Below, in pieces: positions 26,527-35,930 of a stretch of DNA of 64,000 bases. Numbering within the stretch: position 1 is the stretch's first letter; each line of letters begins with the position of its first letter. A program made the translations under genes and the position numbers. The notes beneath the pieces were generated by a model. The model made no database searches. It was given only the letters and a program-made list of their open reading frames with translations, and was not told where the DNA came from. Source of the stretch: Paludibacter sp. UBA6032 (GTDB taxonomy: Bacteria; Bacteroidota; Bacteroidia; Bacteroidales; Paludibacteraceae); the NCBI GenBank assembly GCA_002427885.1, contig DIZI01000041.1, forward strand, positions 83,134 through 147,133. The letters run 5' to 3'.

Positions 26527-28941
26527 TTATCTCACTATCATTACCGGATAACTGGCAGAGCTATTTTTTAGCATGATTTTCAGTATATAAGTTCCTGAAG
26601 AAATATCATGAACATTTAATTCATTTGCCTTAATCTCTTTCAACAAAATGCCTCCGATTGAAAACAACTGTAAAACAGGATTTTCATCAATTGAAGTTGA
26701 AACATGAACTATATCATTTACCGGGTTTGGATAGATTTTTATTTTATTTTTCATCAATTCCGGAATAGCTAAAATTTCCTCATCATACAAAAGCATATTA
26801 TCAAAATACAATTCATTGGTTGACGATAAAACACCGTAATTCCGGATAATACGAAAACCAGTCAATTGATAATCAAGAAGAACCGGTAACCCGGATAGCT
26901 TCATCTCTTTAAATTCCCAACCAAAAAAGTTCAGACTACAAAATTTCAAGTAACGGACATCTGTTCCGGAAGTGAATTGCAATTGTAATTCATTTCCCGA
27001 TAAATCGCCAAAAATATGAAGGCCGATAACTTTATTGCTATTAACAGTAATATTTTGTGTCACAGCTTTAAAAGTGGCATAATCCAATGGTTTGCCCAAC
27101 GTACAATTAAATACATTTGAATAGGTTCCAAATAATTTTTTAGTTGAATTAATTGTTGCAGTTGTAGCACTTACAGTTGAACTTTGAGTAGCATCAAATA
27201 AATATTTCAATGTTTCAAATTCATCTGCTATTGGCTTATTTTCAACCAAAACAGCAGATGTATGGAAATTTATTTCGATAGGATCAACCACCATCACTCC
27301 TACTTCATCTTCTACATTTGCCGGGATGATAATCTTGTAATCTTCATTTGCCGCAAGCGCATTCGTCAGTTCAAAATAGCACGAACCATAAGGTGCTGCA
27401 ACTTTATTATTCAAAAATGTACGGCCGTTCTTTACTAATTCCGTTCCATTTTTGTCATACACTTTTATGGCAGTCTGCAAATTAGATGTATTCAGAACTT
27501 TATCAAATACAAATCGGAACAATGGTCTGGTATATACTCCTTTGTCTCCCTGATAAGGATACGTTGTGATTAATTCCAGTCTATTTCTGCCTTTTGTAGT
27601 AAATTGAAATGTGAAATCATCAGTCATACTTAAATTATCAGGATGCCTGGCTGTTTTGACTAATTTCACTGTATAAACCGTCGATTTTTCGAGTGGAATA
27701 GTTGGAGAAAATCGTAAACGATACTGACTGTCTTCAAAGGTAATTTTTCCGTCCACTGCGGGTGAAATTGAGAAAGCCTGAGTAGTAGATTCAACATCCA
27801 TGTCCCAATTGAAATTTAGAACAACATCAGTTGAACATTCCACGCTATCGGTTATGGCAACATTAGGTGAGTAACTTATTACCATGGGTGGAGTATTTCT
27901 AACTTTATTTAAACTAATATTTAAATAAGAGATATTCCCGTTTGTAACAGTCACCGGAATTGTTTGAGCATAGTAACCGGGAGCTTCAGCCTTTACATTA
28001 TATTGTCCGGGAGCCAGATTTTTAAAAACATAAACACCATTATTCAGTTGATCGACCGTGTAAGTCTGATTTGTTTCCACTACAGTAATCGTTGCCCCGT
28101 TCAATGGTAACAATTCGTCTCTGCCTTTCAGCTTATAATAACTGCCGACAGTTATTACATTACGGCTATCACGAACCGATCCGGCAATATTACCGGTTGG
28201 GATAGATTCTGCTGGTTTAAAATAAGTACAAAATGATTTGAAAAAATTCCAGGCTTCCAACCATTTGTATTCCATATTCATTAATCGATAAGTTTCAGGA
28301 ATATAATCGTGCATAGAACCTTCCGATATTACTCCCGGAACAGTCAGACCACGCAAGACTCCATAACCATCGCTCCATCCCATAGCAATTCTACCAAAAG
28401 TTTTATCCCCTGTCACTGAATAAGATGATGACCATGTTGTTATCTGATTGGCATATAAATTTTTAGCAATGACTGCACTTATGTTCCTGCTTTCGTCCGA
28501 AACCGGTGTTGGTGTAGGATAAGTTGTGGCATCATTTGCATCTTTTCCGGCATAAAGCTGCAATACACTATTTGCAACACCATTTCCTGCATTGCTGTGG
28601 ATAGCAATCATAAAATCGGAATTATTCTGATTTGCCATTGCCACAATAACCGAAAGATTCAAATCGTCCGCAGTCGTGTTTGTTTCACGGGTCATAATAA
28701 CGTTTGCACCGGCAGCAACCAACATGTCGCGAAGTTGTTTTCCTTTATCCAAATTACTTTGCGATTCCCAAAATCCATTATGATCACCCTGAGCGAAAGG
28801 AGCAATCGTCATATTTCGATCATCGCTGTCATAACCACCATGACCTGGATTTACACAAATTGTAATTCCTGATAAGTTCTGCGCACGTAAATCCGAATAT
28901 ATAAGTAAAGAAATTAAAAGCAGAAAAAAATTAAATTTCAT
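26527..28941 (-). CDS. T9SS-exported N-acetylmuramoyl-L-alanine amidase (Amidase_3)
   Basis: Cleaves the amide bond between MurNAc and the stem peptide. The 804-residue protein starts MKFNFFLLLISLLIYSDLRA; the ATG at 28941 was preferred to an in-frame TTG eight codons earlier. The Amidase_3 domain spans about residues 25-235: NPGHGGYDS and IAIHSN carry zinc histidines, WESQSNL the zinc glutamate and VISEGSMHD the catalytic glutamate. After it come a carboxypeptidase-regulatory-like fold (about 260-340), two Ig-like domains (about 350-560), an unassigned beta-rich domain and a T9SS type A sorting domain starting IKIYPNPVNDIV. Export past the outer membrane argues for foreign or shed peptidoglycan as substrate. 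Confidence 0.88.
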   Translation of the reverse strand: MKFNFFLLLISLLIYSDLRAQNLSGITICVNPGHGGYDSDDRNMTIAPFAQGDHNGFWESQSNLDKGKQLRDMLVAAGANVIMTRETNTTADDLNLSVIVAMANQNNSDFMIAIHSNAGNGVANSVLQLYAGKDANDATTYPTPTPVSDESRNISAVIAKNLYANQITTWSSSYSVTGDKTFGRIAMGWSDGYGVLRGLTVPGVISEGSMHDYIPETYRLMNMEYKWLEAWNFFKSFCTYFKPAESIPTGNIAGSVRDSRNVITVGSYYKLKGRDELLPLNGATITVVETNQTYTVDQLNNGVYVFKNLAPGQYNVKAEAPGYYAQTIPVTVTNGNISYLNISLNKVRNTPPMVISYSPNVAITDSVECSTDVVLNFNWDMDVESTTQAFSISPAVDGKITFEDSQYRLRFSPTIPLEKSTVYTVKLVKTARHPDNLSMTDDFTFQFTTKGRNRLELITTYPYQGDKGVYTRPLFRFVFDKVLNTSNLQTAIKVYDKNGTELVKNGRTFLNNKVAAPYGSCYFELTNALAANEDYKIIIPANVEDEVGVMVVDPIEINFHTSAVLVENKPIADEFETLKYLFDATQSSTVSATTATINSTKKLFGTYSNVFNCTLGKPLDYATFKAVTQNITVNSNKVIGLHIFGDLSGNELQLQFTSGTDVRYLKFCSLNFFGWEFKEMKLSGLPVLLDYQLTGFRIIRNYGVLSSTNELYFDNMLLYDEEILAIPELMKNKIKIYPNPVNDIVHVSTSIDENPVLQLFSIGGILLKEIKANELNVHDISSGTYILKIMLKNSSASYPVMIVR

Positions 28942-28977
28942 TTTAATGATATTATTTGTTTGCAAATATTTCGATAG

Positions 28978-31431
28978 TTATCGTTTGATAATTTTAACCA
29001 CATCAATTCTGTTACCCTGATATAGCTTTAATAAATAAGAGCCAGGTTTCAATCCTTTTAATGGCATTTTCAACTCACTATTACTGTAATTTCCAAAATT
29101 CCGCAAAAGTACCTGCTGACCCGAAACATTATAAACTATTGCCTTAATTTTTTCAGATGTCGATTTTTTCAGCGTAATTCTTAGTTCATCTCCAATAACA
29201 GGATTTGGGTAAACACTTATTTCTGAAAAGACTTCCGGATTATTTACACCAAGTACAATATTTTTATAACATAAAGATATCTCCTTCAGGTAGATATTGT
29301 AAGTCGCATCTGCAATTTGTGTAGTTGATTCGATATATATTGTAAAATAGTCAAACCAGATAGGAAAACTGGCAATATCTTTTACGTTTGTAGCAATACT
29401 GGATGTAGGTATATTAATTTCAGTAACTTTATTTTTTGGAATAACTGTAAAAGTTGAATTTACATTAAGAGTTTGATTGTTGGCACGTAAACCCACGATC
29501 AATTTATTAATTTGCACATCACCGGGGTTCATTACCAGTTTAATAGTATCAGGTAAACTATACATTTTCATAGTCTTTGCCATTTTAATTGAAGGTGTAC
29601 GTGCAGATTTATACATGTAGCGAATGGCAGCACCATATGTCCAGCCAACCGGAAGTCCATCATATGCTAATGTTGTATTCCAGGTTGATAAAGGTGCTGT
29701 AATTGTCCATGAATTAGAATTAGTAAAGTCATCCTGCACCATTCTGGAAGATGTTGGTATTTCAACTTTCACACGAATTGTATCTTTAAAGGAACCTAAG
29801 TTTCCTATAACCATGGTTGAACCATTTTTCAATCCTTTTAAAAGACCGTTTTCAACAGTACAAATCTCAGGCTGTTGAATTGTCCAGGTTAGTGCAGAAG
29901 GCAAAACCTGCATAGTATTTTGTCCAATAATACTTTGAACTTCAATAGGATATTCGAACTTACTATCAATTAAAACTGAATCCAATCGAATAGCTATTTT
30001 AGCCTCATCTTTTAATTCAATATTGACAGTAGTCTGAATTCCATTATAAGTTGCTGTCAAAATACCATTTTGCGTTCCTGAAGCAACCAGGAATCCCTGT
30101 TCGTTTACATACCCCAAAACTGCTGGACAACTGATTGTCACACCTTGCACATCTGTATTGAGTAATGTGCCGTATTGATTATATCCTAAGAATTTTGGTT
30201 TAAAAACTCCAAATTTAGGTAATTGGATTGTGTTTTCATAGGCCCTTATCTCACTTATTGTTGCATCGTCTGGAGCTGAAGAGACTGCAAAAATTCCATT
30301 TCCAACTGCACGTTCAACTCCATCACTTCCATTATTCATCACATTGAATTCTTTCACATACATACAACTGGAACCACCACCATCTAAATTTATGGCAGTA
30401 TATGCTCCGGCACTTTTCATAATATCCGCTAATGATTTAGTACCAACTCCTATGGAAGTATTCGATCGACCATCAACAACACAGAAATATATCTTACTTT
30501 TATCAGCTGAGAATCCCATGGCTGTACGAGGATTTAATTCAACCCAATCATTATCTGTCACTAGTCCATCCTGCAATATTAGTCTGTCACCTCCAACCAT
30601 ATCAGTCAACATTGGTTTTGCACCACCAGCACTGATTGTAATCCCAAGATTTATATCAATTATGTCATTCGCTTTTAATGTATTCAAATAGGTCTGTGCA
30701 GTGCCGTGACCTGACAAAACAGCATTACCGGTTGGTATTGACATATTTCCAATTCCTGAAACAACTGAAACAACTTTTGCTTTCAACGTTTTGTTTACAT
30801 CCCAAGTAGGATCAATTAACTGAACTAGTACTTCTGTTCCAAACGAATTTGTATGAGTAAATTTGCCATTCAGGCTATTGTACATTATCAACTGATTTGT
30901 ACTTCTGGTTGTGTTGACATTTGTAATAGGAAATGAAATACTGGCTGCACTAACATTTGCTGCAAAAACTTTTGTTCCAATATAGGGGATTAAATTCCTG
31001 TCGAACGCAATATCCGGCCTTGAGTTTGGAATAACAGCAATTTGACCTTCAATCATACTACCTGCCACAGGAACTCCCACGGGTGCCGTAGTATTAAAAA
31101 AATCACCATTTGTTCCTCCAAAGTACATTGACCCTGCTTTGGTTTTTCGTTTTGCCATGTCTGACGGACGTTCGCAAGTAACAGTAGAGTCTTTACCTAA
31201 AACACTTTTAAAACTTATATATGGATTTGTGGCATCCACTTCTAAAAAAAACACACGAAGGGGTTTGGTTGCATCCCTGAATTGCAGATCGGTGTAATAA
31301 CTTCCGGGACCCACTTTAAAATGGGCCAATGTATCAACCGGATAGATTTTAGTTCCAACTGTAATATTGCCGGCAAATGAAAAGGAGAGAATTAATGTGA
31401 AAAGGAGAGAAATAATAATTATTTTTTTCAT
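28978..31431 (-). CDS. T9SS-exported phosphodiester glycosidase (NAGPA domain)
   Basis: An 817-residue secreted protein. The signal peptide ends SFSFAG. The NAGPA domain covers about residues 60-385, with TAMGFSADKSKIYFCVVDGR and the signature AINLDGGGSSCMY. Animal NAGPA removes GlcNAc from GlcNAc-1-phosphodiesters; bacterial substrates are mostly unknown and could include phosphate-linked cell-wall glycans. Bacterial Ig-like segments follow, then a jelly-roll-like part, and a T9SS sorting domain (SVYPNPVIGDELRI to the terminal KIIKR). It lies 36 bases upstream of the amidase gene, so the two are co-transcribed and downstream of a terminator at 31515-31539. Confidence 0.85.
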   Translation of the reverse strand: MKKIIIISLLFTLILSFSFAGNITVGTKIYPVDTLAHFKVGPGSYYTDLQFRDATKPLRVFFLEVDATNPYISFKSVLGKDSTVTCERPSDMAKRKTKAGSMYFGGTNGDFFNTTAPVGVPVAGSMIEGQIAVIPNSRPDIAFDRNLIPYIGTKVFAANVSAASISFPITNVNTTRSTNQLIMYNSLNGKFTHTNSFGTEVLVQLIDPTWDVNKTLKAKVVSVVSGIGNMSIPTGNAVLSGHGTAQTYLNTLKANDIIDINLGITISAGGAKPMLTDMVGGDRLILQDGLVTDNDWVELNPRTAMGFSADKSKIYFCVVDGRSNTSIGVGTKSLADIMKSAGAYTAINLDGGGSSCMYVKEFNVMNNGSDGVERAVGNGIFAVSSAPDDATISEIRAYENTIQLPKFGVFKPKFLGYNQYGTLLNTDVQGVTISCPAVLGYVNEQGFLVASGTQNGILTATYNGIQTTVNIELKDEAKIAIRLDSVLIDSKFEYPIEVQSIIGQNTMQVLPSALTWTIQQPEICTVENGLLKGLKNGSTMVIGNLGSFKDTIRVKVEIPTSSRMVQDDFTNSNSWTITAPLSTWNTTLAYDGLPVGWTYGAAIRYMYKSARTPSIKMAKTMKMYSLPDTIKLVMNPGDVQINKLIVGLRANNQTLNVNSTFTVIPKNKVTEINIPTSSIATNVKDIASFPIWFDYFTIYIESTTQIADATYNIYLKEISLCYKNIVLGVNNPEVFSEISVYPNPVIGDELRITLKKSTSEKIKAIVYNVSGQQVLLRNFGNYSNSELKMPLKGLKPGSYLLKLYQGNRIDVVKIIKR

Positions 31432-31514
31432 GACTGCAAATATTTACATTTCTGTCAATTTGTAGAATCGGCAGATTAAGTATTGAGGTATTGAAAGATG
31501 AGTGTTATAAAAAA

Positions 31515-31539
31515 AAGAGGTGATGAACCACCACCTCTT
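31515..31539 (-). terminator. Terminator after the 31563-32978 gene
   Basis: AAGAGGTG and CACCTCTT form an 8-bp stem with a nine-base loop, 24 bases past the stop. On the minus strand it is followed by TTTTTTATAA. It separates the SusCD transcript from the NAGPA-amidase pair, or gives partial read-through. Confidence 0.75.
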
Positions 31540-31562
31540 AAGCTTATTCAATAAAATGGCAT

Positions 31563-32978
31563 TTAATTAACTGATATTTTTTGAATTAATTTTTTTCCGT
31601 CTTTATCTACAACTGTTACAATATAAATACCTTTTGATACCGGAGCATTAATAGAAGCCACATTGGCCTTTGATGCCACTTTCTGTCCTGTAATACTATA
31701 TACCTGTACCATAGCAACTTCTTCAGAAAGTTTAATTTGATTCTCTGTTACTGAAACTTTGACATTTGACATTTGGTGTTCATCAACAGCAGTTGGTAAT
31801 AAAGTCAGTTTATAAGCAGCTAATCCATTCGCTTGACCATATACATATATAAAAGCAGTATTACCTACAACATCAATATAAGGAACAGCAGTTCTTACGG
31901 CATTTGATGTTGCACCCATACCACCTTTAGGGAAGATATACAAACGAGACATATTAATTAAACTTTGACCTGCTCCTAATTCTGCAACTGCCCAGGAAGA
32001 AGCTGGTGCAACAGCAGTATTTGCGTGAGAAAATACAACAAAGTTATGATTACCAATTGTAAATTCATCAACTCCATTATTTCCGACAGAAGCCGGTCTG
32101 AAAGCCATAGGAATACTATCCACTAAATTACCATCCATATCGTAAAGCGTGGCTATTGATTGTTGTCCATCCAAGTAAAATAAAGTTTCAGAAATTGGTT
32201 TAACTCGAGGCGCTGTATCATTAAATTTTGCAGTTGTACCAGGAACATATTTTGTAATGGCAATAGGTTTGAAATTTTCGTCTGTAACGCCGTTCACAAC
32301 ATTCCAACGGATCACCATATTGCCTAAACCAACAGCTACACCTGAAACAGGAGCCATAAAGAATCCGTTTCCGAACATATCTCCAAATACATTAAATGTA
32401 TCGAAACGAACTGTTGCTAAATCAGGATAAGCTTTATTGAAAATTCTTTTAGCCTGTGTAACGGTACCGGCAGTTAAATCAACTTTTAATGCAGCAACAA
32501 CAAATGGACTGGTTGCCAAATTAATTGTCATACTCATTAAAATTACATTACCTGCAGCATCTACCTGAATATCGTTTGATGGATAACCGATAGCTCTTAA
32601 AGTGTCACCAACAGCATCTTTCTGGTGAAACAATGAATCAGGTACAGGAATTGTTTTAAGTAAAGCTCCTGTTAATCCATCATAAACCAGAATATTCGAC
32701 TTATTCATGAACTTTTGAATACCTGTACCTGCTGCTTCACGACGGCAAATCAAAATTTTACCATCTTTTCCTGCCATACCACGGCAACTGGTGCCACTTA
32801 ATCCATAACCATCTGTTGGAAAATTACTGGAATACTGTGATTGAATCCATAAATTCTCAAAAGAATAAAGAGCTGAGTTTACATAAGTTCCTGTATCTTT
32901 CTTCAATACATCTACGCTAGCACTTAGAGTGCCGGCAACGAACAGTAAGACTGCCGTACAAAGTAATAACTTCTTCAT
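31563..32978 (-). CDS. T9SS-exported propeller-like protein, resembles DUF4623
   Basis: A 471-residue secreted protein. The start MKKLLLCTAVLLFVAG gives a clean signal peptide; in-frame codons up to 18 residues earlier are less likely. The body has repeated short strands with phrases such as ILVYDGLTGALLKTIPVPDS and LATLYDMDG-like turns, which suggests a beta-propeller. I recall similar proteins as DUF4623, but this is not certain. The last 70 residues (VQVYSITGQKVAS to IQKISVN) form a T9SS sorting domain. It follows the GHL10 gene after 88 bases and ends in a terminator. A sugar- or wall-binding role is inference from its neighbours. Confidence 0.7.
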   Translation of the reverse strand: MKKLLLCTAVLLFVAGTLSASVDVLKKDTGTYVNSALYSFENLWIQSQYSSNFPTDGYGLSGTSCRGMAGKDGKILICRREAAGTGIQKFMNKSNILVYDGLTGALLKTIPVPDSLFHQKDAVGDTLRAIGYPSNDIQVDAAGNVILMSMTINLATSPFVVAALKVDLTAGTVTQAKRIFNKAYPDLATVRFDTFNVFGDMFGNGFFMAPVSGVAVGLGNMVIRWNVVNGVTDENFKPIAITKYVPGTTAKFNDTAPRVKPISETLFYLDGQQSIATLYDMDGNLVDSIPMAFRPASVGNNGVDEFTIGNHNFVVFSHANTAVAPASSWAVAELGAGQSLINMSRLYIFPKGGMGATSNAVRTAVPYIDVVGNTAFIYVYGQANGLAAYKLTLLPTAVDEHQMSNVKVSVTENQIKLSEEVAMVQVYSITGQKVASKANVASINAPVSKGIYIVTVVDKDGKKLIQKISVN

Positions 32979-33066
32979 GATTGTAATTTTTAAATTAATA
33001 ATTAATAGAGTGTTTATTTTAAATATGTTCAACTTAGAAATTGAATTTTTTTTGAATTTTGTAAAG

Positions 33067-35847
33067 TTATCTGATAAACTTTAGAACGTATGACTCTTCA
33101 TTTGTTCTAACATCCAGCAGATATAATCCCGTAGCCAGATTCTTGATCGGAATATAAATAGAATTTGAACCTACGTTTAATGATCTGTTTGAGCAAAGCT
33201 CACTTATTCTAGTTCCCGACAATGAAATCAATGAAATTGAAACTTCAATTTTCTCGGAAGTATTTAAAATAAGACTCATTTCAAAATCATTATTCTTTAG
33301 AATCTTATATTCAATACTACCCATTTTCAAGTCATCAATACCCGTATTACTTTTTAGAGTTGTTTTCAATGTATCTGACCATAACGTGTAGGTACTACCT
33401 GAATAAACTGCACGGGCTCTAAAATAATAATCAGCCGGAGTTAATCCTGTATAGGTTGTCTCGAAAATATATGCTCCAACAGTTTTAATAGTCGTACTTC
33501 GTACAGGGAACGTTGCATCTTTCGACATTTCAACCCAATACCCTGATGAAATCCCTTCATTCCAGGTCACTTTTATTTCAGCACCAAATACTGAACTGTT
33601 CATTATTGGTGAAATCAGTACAGGTATATCCGGAATAATTATTAGTGTACTAAAATTAACTGAATTCGAAATTGTTTTTACACCTAAAATATCTGTTGAA
33701 ACACGAACATAATAAGAAGTTGCACCTGACAGAATTTTTGCAGGAATAGTAAAGCTATTGGTTGATACTGTCTGGGAATAAACCATTGTATTTTGTACAA
33801 ATTGATTACTGGTTGCAATTTCAAGTAAATATGAACTGTTCGTTCCCGCATTTTGCCAGTTAATAACAGGAGTTAACGATACGTTAGTTGCACCGCTCAA
33901 AGGTTCTGAAATGGAGAAACGTTGAGAAGTAAAACTACGGATTTCTGAAACGCCATCAATCGTATTTGGTTTTCTTGATTTAATTCTCCAGTAATAAGTC
34001 CTGCCGGATTTTAAAACATCCAGCAATGTTGTTGAAAAACTGTTGGTAGTCAATTCACGTGAAGTTACAAGTTTAGAAAAGTCAGAGTTTTCTGCTACTT
34101 CTAAAGTATAAGAGTCAAGTGTTGGATATGCCTGCCATGTAAAATTGAAAGGCATTATTTTACTCTCCCCATCAACGGGACTAATTAAACCGATTGTTAC
34201 CGGTGTTCCCTGTGTTTGTCCTTTGATTTGAGCCGGAGATTCATTTCCATATCTGTCTAAAATCGAAACTGCGAATGTATTTGTTGTCGTTGAAACAGTT
34301 GCAGGTATATTATATAAAGTAGAATATGAGACACCCAACAAATAAATTGATGAGTTGAAATTTCCAACTGTAGCAAGATTATCATTTGGAATTGCGTAAA
34401 CTGCATAACGAACGTTTTGATCAGAGGCTGTCCAACTTAATGTATTACCATTTAATACAATGTTACTTACCATTCCCAATGATGGATGTTGTTTCCAATC
34501 AATTGCCGGAACAATGGCTTTTTGTGTAAATTGATATTTCTTCAGATAATTTATAAAGCCTTTTGTTGTATAAAATGGTTTTGTGGAAAAGAAAATACTT
34601 CCAGGAGCATTATTTTCATCTGAACTCCTGTTAATTGAGATTTGTTTTCCTATTTCCTCTTGTGAAAAACTACTTTTTGCAACACGCTGAGGATTTGAAA
34701 AAGCAATATTTCGTTCCATTAAAGTCAAACTATTAAGATTCATTCTTTGGCCATTTATTTCAACGACAGGGTTACGTCTGGAATTTTTTACACTTGGCGC
34801 ATAATTTGATGCTGCCAACCCTGATAAATCCTGGCTAGAATAAAATTGTTTCCCAAATTGATTTGATATTGTTGACCACCATGGGCAAAGAACGCCATAA
34901 TCCTGTGCCCCACCTGTCGGCCAATAAAGTTGAGGAGAAACATAATCTACTTTCCCTTGTTTTAACCAGGCAATCGGATCGCAATAAATTTCTGCATACA
35001 TGTTGCCACCGGTTATGCCGGGAGGCAAAGTAATACTATCTTTTATTGCAACCGTTTGATCAGTTGTCCAAATCCCAAAAGGAGATACTCCAAACCGCAC
35101 ATACGGTTTTATTATTTGAATTGTATCGTATACTTCAGAAACCATTTTGTTGACATTTGCCCGTCTCCAATCTCCAAGATCCATTCCAGCCGGTTTATAT
35201 AAAGCCTGTGAACTGGCATCCAATGTTGTAGGAGTTCCTCCATACGCATAAAAATAATCATCGAACAAAATGCCATCGACATCATATTTCTGGATAATAT
35301 CACCCACTATTTGCTTTATGCGTTTAACAACTTCAGGATTTCCTGGATCAAGAATGCATGTGCCGGAAGAATAACTCAAAATCCAATCTGGATGTACTGT
35401 ACGGTAATCGCCTGCTTGACCTGTCCATTGATTTACCACAGTCTCATAACGATACGGATTTAACCATGCATGTACTTCGATGCCACGTTTATGTCCTTCA
35501 TCAATTACAAATTGTAATGGATCATATCCGGGATTTTGTCCTCTTGTAGCAACCAAATCTGTTGACCAGGGTTCATATGCTGAATTGTACATGGCGTCAC
35601 AACGTGAACGAACCTGAAAACAAACGGCATTCATATTTGCTGAAACCAGTGAATCCAGAATTCGAATCATCATATCCTTCTGTATTTGTATTTGAGCAAC
35701 GTTCCCGGTTGATGATACAACACTTGATGGCCAGTCAATTTGCCATACTGTTGCAAGCCAAGTTGCACGCATCTCTCTCTTGGGAGATTGTGCAAAAATC
35801 AATATAATTGACAGAGAAAAGAATAATATGAATTTGAGACGTTTCAT
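33067..35847 (-). CDS. T9SS-exported GHL10 glycosidase, DigH/YngK-like
   Basis: A 926-residue secreted enzyme. The signal peptide ends IILIFAQ. The GHL10 (DUF187) barrel spans about residues 22-385: MRATWLATVWQIDWPS, VCFQVRSRCDAMY, VHAWLNPYRYE, DGILFDDYFYAYGG, FGVSPFGIW and DYVSPQLYWP. Family member DigH (YddW) of Escherichia coli cleaves peptide-free peptidoglycan glycan. Fibronectin-like and Ig-like domains fill about residues 450-830 and a T9SS sorting domain ends the chain (GLYLLDVRTNEESYVLKFIR). Together with the amidase encoded downstream it could strip peptides and then cut the naked glycan outside the cell. Exact bond specificity is inferred. Confidence 0.85.
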   Translation of the reverse strand: MKRLKFILFFSLSIILIFAQSPKREMRATWLATVWQIDWPSSVVSSTGNVAQIQIQKDMMIRILDSLVSANMNAVCFQVRSRCDAMYNSAYEPWSTDLVATRGQNPGYDPLQFVIDEGHKRGIEVHAWLNPYRYETVVNQWTGQAGDYRTVHPDWILSYSSGTCILDPGNPEVVKRIKQIVGDIIQKYDVDGILFDDYFYAYGGTPTTLDASSQALYKPAGMDLGDWRRANVNKMVSEVYDTIQIIKPYVRFGVSPFGIWTTDQTVAIKDSITLPPGITGGNMYAEIYCDPIAWLKQGKVDYVSPQLYWPTGGAQDYGVLCPWWSTISNQFGKQFYSSQDLSGLAASNYAPSVKNSRRNPVVEINGQRMNLNSLTLMERNIAFSNPQRVAKSSFSQEEIGKQISINRSSDENNAPGSIFFSTKPFYTTKGFINYLKKYQFTQKAIVPAIDWKQHPSLGMVSNIVLNGNTLSWTASDQNVRYAVYAIPNDNLATVGNFNSSIYLLGVSYSTLYNIPATVSTTTNTFAVSILDRYGNESPAQIKGQTQGTPVTIGLISPVDGESKIMPFNFTWQAYPTLDSYTLEVAENSDFSKLVTSRELTTNSFSTTLLDVLKSGRTYYWRIKSRKPNTIDGVSEIRSFTSQRFSISEPLSGATNVSLTPVINWQNAGTNSSYLLEIATSNQFVQNTMVYSQTVSTNSFTIPAKILSGATSYYVRVSTDILGVKTISNSVNFSTLIIIPDIPVLISPIMNSSVFGAEIKVTWNEGISSGYWVEMSKDATFPVRSTTIKTVGAYIFETTYTGLTPADYYFRARAVYSGSTYTLWSDTLKTTLKSNTGIDDLKMGSIEYKILKNNDFEMSLILNTSEKIEVSISLISLSGTRISELCSNRSLNVGSNSIYIPIKNLATGLYLLDVRTNEESYVLKFIR

Positions 35848-35865
35848 TAAATCTGTTTTTCAAAT

Positions 35866-35899
35866 ATTGACAGGTCTTTAAAAGTAACTTCCTGTCAAT
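35866..35899 (-). other. Inverted repeat between the lipoprotein and GHL10 genes
   Basis: ATTGACAGG at 35866-35874 and CCTGTCAAT at 35891-35899 pair over nine bases with a 16-base loop. No U tract follows on the minus strand, so it is more likely an mRNA-processing or stability hairpin, or an operator, than a terminator. Confidence 0.5.
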
Positions 35900-35930
35900 T
35901 TGCGATAACTGAATATTGTATTTAGAAAAT

